Assembly: GCA_949357655.1 (NCBI GenBank)
Contig: CASHTG010000002.1
Coordinates: forward strand, 496,001 to 560,000
DNA from: Parascedosporium putredinis
Taxonomy: Eukaryota; Ascomycota; Sordariomycetes; Microascales; Microascaceae
Direction of reading: 5' to 3'
DNA: 64,000 nt
The translations under genes were made by a program, and so were the position numbers. Of this stretch, positions 52,501 to 61,867 are shown one piece after another (positions within the stretch are counted from its first letter, which is position 1; each line of letters starts with the position of its first letter). The notes below the pieces were generated by a model, which was not told where the DNA came from, did not search any database, and saw nothing but the letters and a program-made list of their open reading frames with translations.

Positions 52501-55500
52501 CCACTGTCTGCTCCATGCGAGCAACGTCATCCCGGGATGCAGGCTCTACAGATGGCGCTTCGTCCATTGCCTCAACCTTGATGCGCAGCTGGGTAATCAG
52601 GACCTCGAGATTTTTGATGTCATCGTGTTTGAGGGTGTCATCAGCTGGGACCAGAGCATTGGCATTGAACTCGGTCAAAGCACGGTCGTTGGCGTCACGG
52701 ATACTGTCAATGTCGGACCGGACCATGGCGAGACCATTCTTGAGGGCATTCAAGATCTCGTCGTTGGCGGTCAGGTCAGGAGGCTTGTTGGAGAGCTTCT
52801 CAAGGCGAATGTGAAGCTCGGAAACACCTTCGTGGATGGCATCAAGAACCTCTCCAGTACCAGGCAGGGGTCGCTTAAGTTCGGAGCGGATCCTATCGAC
52901 ACCATCCTTGATGGAGTTGAGGGCCTCCTTGGAATGAGTGTCTCTCTGTGCAGAGGTAAAGGGGACAAGCGTCATGTTGACCGCATCCCGCAGTCCCTCA
53001 ATCTGAGAGGACAAGATATGCGAGACCTCGTCCCGTAGAGCCTCTAACCTCTTGAGAAGAACCTCTGTCGCGTCCGACTTGCCCGCGAGGCCACTTACGC
53101 GGCCAACAAAGGTCTCCATATCCATGCGGAGCTTTTCGAACCCATCCTTGGTGGCGTCCAGCACCTGCTCGGTATCGCGTCCATTGGCCGCGACGTTCTC
53201 CTTTGCTTCCTCGGAAACGGCGCGAAACTCGCGCCTCATAAGCTCGATGATTTCGCCAAGTTTGCTCATGACAAAGTCGCTGCTGGGCTGCGCAAGGGTC
53301 AGAGCCTGCGAGTTATTAGGAAACTCAAAGTTGTTCAGGCCCTCCTTGACAGCTTGCACCATGTCCTCGCGCGAGATGTCATTCCCAATGGCGGAGGGGG
53401 CAATGGGGAACTCAAATTCCTCAAGACATTCCCTAACAGCATCAAGAATCTCGTCGCGAGACAGGCTTGCCGGAGTTTCCATCTGAGGCGGAACAAAATG
53501 CTTGAGACCTTCTACGACAGCGCGGAAAACTTCCTCCCGCGTGGCACCGGCAGGCTGGTCGTCGCGGGGGACGTGGCTCTGGAGGCCCTCCTTGAGGCAT
53601 GCAAGGATCTCATCTCGCTCAAGCCCAAATTGCTGGACTTCAATCTCGGGCTTGTAGCTCTCCCAGGCCTCGCGGACGGCGTCAATGATATCGTCCCGTG
53701 TTGGGCCTTGTTCCTGAGGCTTTCCGGTTTGCGAGTCCTTGAGAGCAGCTCTCATGGCATTGTAAATCTCCTGGTAGTCGACAGCGGTGCTGTGGGAGGT
53801 CGTTGAGGAACCGGACTGTCGACGGTGCTCCCTGAGAAGTTCGTCCATATGATCCTTGAGTTCATCAAGGCCCTCGTTAATGATTCGTGACATTTCCTCC
53901 TTTTGCTGCTGAGGTTCTGCACTAGACTCTTCCTTGACGACGACCTCATCAAGGCGGCGTCTTAGCTCACGACCCATTCCCAGGACTTCGCCGCGTAGTT
54001 CCCGGACGAGCGCCTTGACCTCGGCAGTGAGGCCACCGCCTTGCGCAACGCTGTCCTTAACGCTTCTAATGATTTTCAGGATATCCTCGTTCACAACGTC
54101 ACCCCTGAAGACCTAACGGGAGCATCTCGAGTCTGAGAAAGGGTGCTGCCAAAATTCATGCCAATAGCCGAATCATTGGTATCGTCAAAACTGAAGGTGC
54201 GCTGATTTGGACCTCGAGCTACAGTCTGTTCGGACTGCTTCAGATGATGCATGAGCTCCTCAACCTTGGTCGCTGAAGCCATGCCAGCCAGCTTCTCAGA
54301 AACCTCGGTCAGACGCGTGATGAGTTGATCCTGGCCCTCGCGCGTTCCCATATCTCGAATGATCTTTTCAAGAAGTGCAATCGTGGCCGGTGCATCCGCG
54401 GCGGAAAACCCAGGCGTGCCGTTGGATTCTCGGTCGAGGGATGACGCAAAGCTGTTAGGGGAGGGAATGCGAGGCAGAGAGACTGGCCGTCCCATAGAAC
54501 GGGCGGATGATCCAGCGGACGAGGTTTGATGGGGCTTGCTGTCGATTAGCAGACCTGAGTAGAATGGGTCCTTGATGGAGGGCTTGGTGGGATCATTGAA
54601 ATTCCCAATCAAATCCCTTAGGGTTTTCCGAATGTCTTCGTCCCGAGAATTGGTCGCCTGCTTCAGGCTCATGAGATCAGTCGCGTTATCCCTGCTCCTG
54701 CGACTGAGAGCAGACATCTCTTTCTGAAGAGACGTGGCAATATTGGTCAAGGTCAGCATCTGGCTGGAAAGAGCTGCCGGGTCAATGATAGGATTGGTTT
54801 TGGCTACCGCTGTCGAGTTGTTTGTGACGTTAGACAGGGGAGTTTCGACCTCCTTAGGTTGTGTAGGAGTGTGCTGTTGCGTAGGGCTCTGCGTCGTCGT
54901 GGAGGGCGTCTGCATATTTTGGAGAGCCAACATCGTGGCTGATTGGGGTGGTGTGTTCTCGCCAAGGATACTGTGCTGGTGACGTCGGATGGCCGTCGGC
55001 CTCACGATGGGCGTCAGGCTAGGCCCAGGGCCTGGCGTAAGTCTCTCGCTCATCTTGTCCGGGGACTGCGAGAAGGAGTCTCTGTGTCGCACTGGAGTCG
55101 AGGGCCGAGTAGACTTATCCGGTGATCCAGGCCCGGGGAGGAAGAAGGAATACCCTCAATATAGAATCCTCGGTCCCGTACCGCGCTAGGTTGGAGAGAT
55201 TGCATTCGTCGATGAGGGTTTGGACGGGGAAGGGGACGCTCGGGAGATATCTCGCTTAGTCGTTTGGAGGGATGTGGGCTGGGCGCCATGCTCTCACGAG
55301 CCTTCTCTGTCAGGGCAGCATGTGCCGTCTGGATAGCAGTCGACGTACCCGGCCTAGAGCAGCCGATGCTAGGGGACTGAGGGTTGAGAGGTAGGGGAGG
55401 AGGAGCCCTCTCGGGATCGGAGCTGTCCCACCTACAAATTGAAGCCCATCTGTTAGATCAAGAAGAGCAGTCGCAGGGGACGTTGACTATGTCCCAGTCA

Positions 55501-55623
55501 CGAAGGCTGAAAGGCAACTCACATTGGTATAATCAGAGCTTTCCCGTAATCAGAAGACTCTGAGTGTTTATGGCGCAGAACGCCTCTCGGCTCCATCGAG
55601 ACGTCTCTCTCGATGGGCGGCAT
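49521..55623 (-). CDS. Giant coiled-coil protein with two internal repeat families
   Basis: This is a protein of about 1990 residues that I cannot name; similar fungal proteins often carry vague coiled-coil or chromosome-segregation labels. Exon 1 starts at 55623 (MPPIERDVSMEPRGVLRHKH) and joins, after an intron of about 95 nt, to WDSSDPERAPPPLPLNPQSP. A Ser/Pro-rich N-terminal region follows. About 53315-53776 encodes six copies of a 27-29 residue helical unit resembling RDEILDAVREGLEEF, with weaker copies further on. Long charged coiled coil follows, then nine exact-length 17-residue repeats (50696-51154), more coiled coil, a basic segment (MSRKRVRTKGDG) and a very acidic tail. No transmembrane segment, ATPase motif or motor is visible, so it is probably a scaffold or tether. 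Frame breaks at 55135-55138, 54102-54105, about 50412, 49968-49972 and 49870-49874 are each repaired by one base in a homopolymer. Confidence 0.8.
50696..51154 (-). repeat. Nine tandem 51-nt repeats (17 residues each)
   Basis: The gene encodes nine consecutive 17-residue units of the form YDDSGVHEKLDKLMDKE without any gap (9 x 51 = 459 nt). Central units are nearly identical and outer units (YDDADVQEKLDRLIEGK, YDDILVQEKLDRIVDHT) are more diverged, which suggests spread from the middle by unequal exchange. Each unit pairs an acidic turn (YDD) with an amphipathic helix. Confidence 0.95.
53315..53776 (-). repeat. Six degenerate 27-29-residue helical repeats
   Basis: Units share the pattern R-(D/E)-(D/E)-(I/V/M)-x-x-A-(V/L)-x-E-(G/C/A)-(L/W), for example RDEILACLKEGLQSHVP, REEVFRAVVEGLKHFVP, RDEILDAVRECLEEFEFP and REDMVQAVKEGLNNFEFP. 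Further copies (EVLDAIHEGVSELHIRLEKL, DEILNALKNGLAMVRSDI) occur downstream in the same protein. Confidence 0.8.
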
Positions 55624-55639
55624 TGTGGATGTGCGTGAC

Positions 55640-55643
<4 letters not shown>

Positions 55644-55688
<45 letters not shown>
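55644..55688. repeat. TG/AC dinucleotide microsatellite in the 5' leader
   Basis: A 45-nt uninterrupted run (AC on the coding strand) ends 20 nt upstream of the coiled-coil gene's start codon, so it lies in the 5' UTR or core promoter. Confidence 0.95.
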
Positions 55689-55696
<8 letters not shown>

Positions 55697-57032
55697 ATGT
55701 ATGTGCTATATGCCTTCTCCTTGATGGAGTGTGTGAGTACGATGGGTGTGGAGTAGTAGCTTTTTAGCTTCTCGAACCCAAATGAGTAATGTTTGATTCA
55801 GATATCTCGGAGCGCGCAACTTGCTGGCAAGTATTGGGGCGAGTCGAGCAATGTAAAGAGGAGGACGGCGGAAAAATAAAAAACACCAAATCAATACGAA
55901 ACTGTGCCAATGGCCCTGCAAAGGGAAATTGGAAAAAGAAAGATCTCACGATCACCACAGGTGTTGCGTGTTGGAGCGTTGCAGAGATCCAGGCTTCTTC
56001 CCAGGAAGGGGGGAATATAATAGAGCAGCAAAGATGTTATAACACGAGGGGAGCTTCGTTATTGTTGTTTTAGGGCGGCAATGTTGGGTTCCCTGGGATC
56101 CCGGGAAGGAGCCCTGGGTGGCCCTGGCCCTCTTTGCGGCTCGATAGATTGGCTAATCAATTGTTGTGTTTGTTTCCGGGCTGCCACGCCTGGTCGCGGT
56201 TGCCGTGACAACAGTGACGATTCTCGGCCGCCACCAGCGCCCAGCGCTTGTACTTGTAGCGTACAAGTAGATTTTCCCTAGGAACGCTAGTGGACCGTGC
56301 CTGCCCGACCTGTCGCCCTGTCTTCCAGTGTATTATCAATATAGCCTAAACCGTCATTGACGGGCCTGGATCTCATCGTTGGCAGGTCTTGACTGACAAA
56401 GAGGTTTCGTAATTTTTCGGGCCTAGCATCAATGTCCTACGAGAACACACCGCCCGGCCCGGAGCTTGATGGCTCCACACCGACGATCTCGCGTTAATTA
56501 ATGCTCCCTCTTCGAGTAATTGGACTCAGTTGTCATCCATTACTTCTTAAGCACAAGGACACTTCCCCGTTAATACATCTCACCAATTTAAGCACACAAT
56601 GATCGTTGAATAGTACATCAATTACATGCATGTCCAGGAGTTGGTCCCAGTGATGCTCATGCTAGTACTTTTAAAGAAGCAACTTGAACGGGCGCGACTC
56701 CGGCAAAGCCCACAGGGGAAGAAGACGATTTTGTGAGGACAGGCAAGGGAGGTGGAAAACAAAACGTCATCCTCCAATAATGTTTCGTGGACAGACACGC
56801 CTGGATGCACGAGAATTTTAGACAAGGAGGGGGCACATGACACAGTCTCCAGAGAGCCGAGATATTATTAAAATAAAGACAAAGAAAGCCATTGGTCTAT
56901 ACAAGAACAAGAATAAAAAGAAGCAAATAGGCCCATGATGCCTCCGTCAGCCACACCGCCGCCCCATAACACCGCGGCTGACCGACCCTCTGACCATCTA
57001 TCAGAGGAAAAGAGGCGTCCCAGGTATGGAAC

Positions 57033-57081
57033 AGAGGGAGAGAGGGAGAGAGGAGAGAGAGAGAGAGTGTGTGTGTGTGTG
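57033..57081. repeat. Compound GA/GT microsatellite
   Basis: A G/A-rich stretch grades into an uninterrupted GT run. It lies downstream of the mitochondrial carrier stop codon. Confidence 0.85.
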
Positions 57082-57222
57082 AGCCGCGTCTAAGTCTTTA
57101 TCCCATCATCTATCCCATCAAGCATCAGCGCGCCAGGCCAGAGCAAAACCTAGAATAACTCCCAAGGTGAAATCCAACCACCCACCATCCACCTTTTGTG
57201 CAACGTAAAAGGTAGGCTTCAT

Positions 57223-58665
57223 CTATTTCGCGAGGGCCTTATCGAAGGCGGGAATAAGTGTTTGCGCCAACCAGAAAGAAAATACGAGCTTAGGACCAGT
57301 CATGAGAAGCTAGAGAGATTCGATTATTAGTATCTGCAAGTCCGTGGGCAGCCAACCCCGTTGAGAAAGGGTAGCAGCATCCAGTAGAGGTGAAACACAT
57401 ACCTTGGGTACCAGACCCTTGAAGAAGCTACCGAAACCTTCGTGCTTAGCCATGTTGGAAAGAATCCTGAAGCCGCTTTCGGGGTTTTCAAAGTTCCTGT
57501 TCTGGATACGGGTCTTAATGACATCGAGAGGGGCGGAGACGACGAGGGAGGCAGAGGCACCGGCGATCGAGGCAACGAAGTTCTGGAACCACGTGGCCGA
57601 GTTGTAATCCTGGAGGGAGAAGAGGTATTCCTTGGTGAAGGCAGAGCCACCGAAGAGCTGCGAAGAAATCCCGTTGTTAGCTCACGCCAGCAAGTGAAAA
57701 GATCAAGGGTTCAAACATACAGCGAAAGATCCGGGCGCGTTACGGGCAGCAGTCCAGCCCCAGCCACGGTAAAGGCCGAAGCCCTCGTCCTTGATAATCC
57801 GGAGGACACCACGTCCCCTGAAGGCCTCGGGGTTTGTCTGGCGCTTGATCTTGAGAACATCGAGAGGGAGGAGAACGATTTCACCGATACCAATCAAGCT
57901 GTATGCGCGAAATGAGTTAGAGATGCGCTAATGGCAGGCGACACACAAAGGGTGAGAGAAAAGACAAAGGAAAAATTAGAAGAACAGGCTTACCTTCCCG
58001 CCGTGGAGTGCATAATGGCCTTGCCAGTCTTCTTGCCAAACGCCTGCTCGAAATCCTTTCCGTAGTGGGCACCGAGGAAGTCTCGGGCGACGGGCTGACC
58101 GCCGTACTTGTATATCCTTTGGAGGACCTAGGAAGAAAAAAAGTGGCGGTTTAGAAATGACTCCTCTCCTATTGGTTCTCACGGTCTGCCGAGAAGTGAA
58201 AAAGGGAACCAACCTTGTAACCCGCCGCGTAGCCGAGGCCGGGGAAGAGAGAGAAGAACTTGGTGCCGACGCCCGCGGTGGCCTTGTCCTTGAAGATGAC
58301 GGCGTTCAGCTGCGCAGCACGCTAACGCGAGACTGGTTGCTCATCAATCGCTTGGCGATGGTGTCGACCTATGAGGTTTCCGGGTTAGTTCGTGTCGAGG
58401 ATCGCTCCGCTTTCTCGCTCAGGCGGAGAGCAGGATACGGCAGCACGGTCGGAAGGGGATCGAGGTCATACAGGGTGGAAGAGCATGAGCTCAGCAATAC
58501 CGGCGGAGCCTACGGCGTGTCCCAACATTATATTAGCAACGTCACTCTCCTCGCGCCGTACAAGTCAAGCTGTTTAAAATAAAATAGAAATAGGGGCATA
58601 CCGGATCCGAGGAGACGAGCAGTGTTCGACTCCTTCTCCCGCGAGGACGACATGGACGGAGACAT
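57223..58665 (-). CDS. GGC1: Mitochondrial GTP/GDP carrier (Ggc1/Yhm1-like)
   Basis: This mitochondrial carrier exchanges GTP and GDP across the inner membrane and affects iron homeostasis in yeast. Eight exons join to a protein of about 300 residues: introns 58510-58601, 58369-58471, 58128-58213, 57899-57993, 57658-57720 and 57310-57402 are clear, with one frame break near 58320. The start MSPSMSSSREKESNTARLLG is typical of Ggc1. Three carrier signatures are visible: HPVDTIAKRL, PLDVLKIKRQ and PLDVIKTRIQ. The stretch LIGIGEIVLLPLDVLKIKRQ is characteristic of this subfamily. The end is IPAFDKALAK. Seven exons result if the frame break is an error and not an intron, which I prefer. One donor is GTTGGT. 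Confidence 0.9.
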
Positions 58666-59669
58666 GATGGGCGCAAACTTGTCAAAGTTTCCGCAGGTCT
58701 AAGTGTATTGGGGCTTTTGCTCGAAGCTTGATGGCAAGCGATTCGCTATAGGCTCTCGCAAAGAAATAGAAAGAAAAAGATGCTACTCAATGCAAAAAGC
58801 TCACAAGATCAGGAGGCACGGAAAAAGGGCTCCTGTCAATTTTCGGTATACGCAAGGATATGAACAGTCGTCTCAACGCTTGGGAAGGGAAAAAAAAAAA
58901 AGAGAGTCGGGAGAAGGCGGGGAGGGAGAGGAAGAGAAAATCGGACTAGGGGACTAGGATGTCCTGGCACACGCGATAATGCCACTGGAAGGGTCTGGGA
59001 AATTTTTTGGTTCCTGTCTGGTGCGATAACAAATTTCGTCCTATCGCCACCCCCTGGCGCCAGGGGTGTTTCTCCAGTGTACCTCCGAGAACGGACCCGA
59101 GCTTCATCCGCTCATACACCGCAGAAAAAGGTGAGGGCCCTGACGGCTTCAACAGTTCAAGTTGGATTCATTTCTTCATTCCTTGTATTAATACTTGTAC
59201 GGAGAGCGCTCACTGTAAGATGGGGGAAGAAGAGGGGAACTCTCCTGGATTCTATCGCCTAGAGTACAAGTTTCTAGATTGATCCGGAACTGGCCCAAGA
59301 CCTAGGTGGCTGTTGAGAACACCAGCAAAGGCCCTCAACTTCTACATCTATGATCATCAACAATACTGCACTGGAGTAGTTTGGACCTCGGCACGTGACT
59401 TTATAGGCCACCTCTCAGGGCTGTAAGTCTTCAAAGAGCTGGATGATCAGTGCAACTGACGGAAGCACTCAAGGAGGATACGCTGCAGTGCGCTAAGAAA
59501 TTGTAGACGTCTGCTGTTTGACGTGTTCGATAGGTGACACGTCAATAGGCTTCTCACGGAACCATTGCGTGAGAATATTGGCCTGGCCGTCTCCGTAGAG
59601 TTAATTGCCAGACTCAGGCTGCGATAATGAAGCAATTGTTTGCATAAGTCTCAAGGCACATCGACTCTC
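58666..59669. other. Intergenic region between the GTP/GDP carrier and the HNH gene
   Basis: This is the carrier's promoter side, with a poly-A tract near 58890, and the 3' flank of the HNH gene. Open frames are short and without features. Confidence 0.55.
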
Positions 59670-60888
59670 TTATCCCCCTAGGCGGAGCCTCATATACCTA
59701 TCAAGTTGTGTCGAGCCGTCTGCTTGTACGAAACCTTCGTCCATCTCCCTTAGAAATCGATCAATGTATGCACCCGCGCCCGAGAGGTGAAGAATATGTG
59801 CAACAGCGCGATGGACGGCAAGAAGCCTACTTGAAGGCGGGTCAATGTTATGGCCAGGACTGAGAAGGAGTGTACGGGTCACTGGAAGAGGACTAGAAGG
59901 GAAGGATGCACGCAGAAACGTCTCAATCTTATAAGTGTGCGGTTCTTCGTCGGGGACGGGAGTGAAGAACATTTTAAATGCTCCGAACCAGCGGTGGTAA
60001 TCAAGACTGAGAGATAGTGTGTTGAGCGGACGATCAATTCCGACGCCTTCGATTAGGCGAGCGACGCCAGTATCGAGCATATTCAGATCAATTTTTAGCA
60101 TTTCATCAAGGTTTGGCTTGTTAGTATCTGCCAAACCTACTTCGGAGCCTTCCTGGGGTCGCATAAGAGAATGCGGTATAATGTGAGCCACTTCGAGATG
60201 TCCAAACGGACCCGACAAAGGATTACCATCATCATCTCGGGCTCCCGCCTCGCCTTCACGATGGATGCGCCTTTCGAATTCTTCGATATCAAAGAAACGG
60301 GACACTACACATCTGTGATGGTCACGGACAAGAGAAGTACCTCGCAAGGCCGCTAGTCGGGCAGGCGTTGTGATATATTCCCGGTTTTGTCCTTGTACCA
60401 TGAGAACCGCCGAGTCATAGGTGGGCGATGGCTGCGGGGTCTTGCCGGTGGCGGCTTTAACTAAAGTATTTCATGGTCGTTAATACCGTCAACTAGGCTT
60501 TCATTAAATGGAATAACGCACGAGGCAAGAAGATATTATCCATCAAGCACTCTGCAAAGCCAAACACATCGGGCTGGATCCGTTGCGCGATGTGTTTAAC
60601 GACTATGTCCTCTTCATCATCAATTTGTAATTGTACTGATCGGAAGAAAGCCCGTAGAAATATATCTCGGGATTCTTGCGAAAGGGCATATTCGTAGGTG
60701 AGTCGAACAAGCGCGGGCCGGTTGTAGGATTTGCTCTCACGAGTTTGAGCAGTTTGGTCATCGGTGTCAAAATGCCCGATAATCTGATAGAACCGCCGAT
60801 GTGCATAGTGCCTCTGGGTCTCGGAGAGAGCCAGCGCGGGGAGAAATCAAAGACCCTCAAGCGAGGCTTGATGGTGGCGATGGGACAT
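59670..60888 (-). CDS. Fungal HNH-endonuclease-domain protein
   Basis: The family is common and variable in filamentous ascomycetes, and its function is unknown. Exon 2 (59670-60460) begins LKAATGKTPQPSPTYDSAV and carries the HNH region: TSLVRDHHRCVVSRF, then HLEVAHIIPHSL with the His pair, and LSLDYHRWFGAFKMFF containing the third His. A 61-nt intron (60461-60521, donor GTGCGT) precedes exon 1, which reads YNRPALVRLTYEYALSQES and FLRAFFRSVQLQID, typical of the family N-terminus. The start is unresolved. The ATG at 60888 is in frame but a TGA follows after 13 codons. Adding one base at the C4 run (60838-60841, as read in the gene) avoids the stop but leaves no clear ATG. It is either intact with an error and an unseen first exon, or a gene with a broken start. 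Confidence 0.75.
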
Positions 60889-61867
60889 GGTGTAAGTGCC
60901 GCCAGGCGGAGGGCATCGATTCATGGATCCATGGATGGATGTCTTGCTGGGGAAATACCGGCAGGCGAGCCTCAACTTCAGGGAGAGGGAGCTTTTTAAA
61001 AGTAATTGACTTCCTTCATTTCGCAGCTCGCATCTGTGAATGGTGTTGTTGGTTGTCCAGACGAGAGACAAATCAACAGGCTGCCAAAGGCAATATCTAC
61101 ATTTGAAGTTTTAACAATAACCTACCAGCAAGTAATAAGGTTAACCGAGCAGCTGGCATGCGCACCAACAAGTCAATGTAAAGGCAAGGAGACATGTAGA
61201 CTAATAACTTCAAAAAGACATAAACTTTCCAGCCTTAATGTTCATACTATACACGTAGCGTAACACTATCTATAAACCAAGGTTACCCCGCCGACTTATA
61301 AACTTAGAAGCAGTCACCGTTCGTCGCCCAAGTCCACAAGGTATCCGGCGAACCGACAACTAGCTAACCAACCGGTGGATCATTAGCTTGAGGTGAACCG
61401 GCTGGCAGCTTACTTTGCAGATGCGAACTCCCTCATTTCCTCTATTCACGCCCTTTTCCATGTCGTCTATGATCACCCATCCCCATAGATTATTACAAGG
61501 TGGTGGAAGGAGCATAACTCCACCGGCAATTCCGGCATCCACCCTGCATGATGTCTCTCAACCACTACAGGGTGACGTTCGTTGGGAGCCCGGCCATCGG
61601 CCCCAAGCCGAGGCACCCCACTGCATATCAACCTGCACCGAGAATCGTAAAGAAGGATGAATTTGAACGCTTGTATGATCCATCTATCGTAACACCTATC
61701 GCTATGTATATATGGGTATAACGGGGACAGAACACCATCTTTTTCAACATAGCACCATGTGCTCTCCATCACTCCTCACTTTTTTGTCCCTCTCAGGTTG
61801 GTTGTACAAAATGCCCAAACTCGCCAAAGCGGGCGATGGCAACAAAATGCACCGAGTGCGATCCCCC
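60889..61867. other. AT-richer intergenic region
   Basis: About 61080-61330 is distinctly more AT-rich, with repeated TAA and TTA words. The rest is mixed. It holds the HNH promoter side and the RPC82 3' flank. No gene or repeat is recognised. Confidence 0.5.

Larger units (their letters stand above)
55624..57222. other. Intergenic region upstream of the coiled-coil gene
   Basis: This holds the promoter and 5' leader of the coiled-coil gene and the 3' flank of the GTP/GDP carrier. It contains a TG microsatellite 20 nt from the coiled-coil start codon and a GA/GT compound repeat at the right. The middle (about 56330-56930) is relatively AT-rich. I see no gene. Confidence 0.6.

Noticed and set aside
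61075..61330. AT-rich patch as a relic of a repeat-induced-mutation (RIP) transposon
   Set aside because: The patch is short, no transposon similarity or terminal repeats are visible, and dinucleotide statistics could not be computed here.
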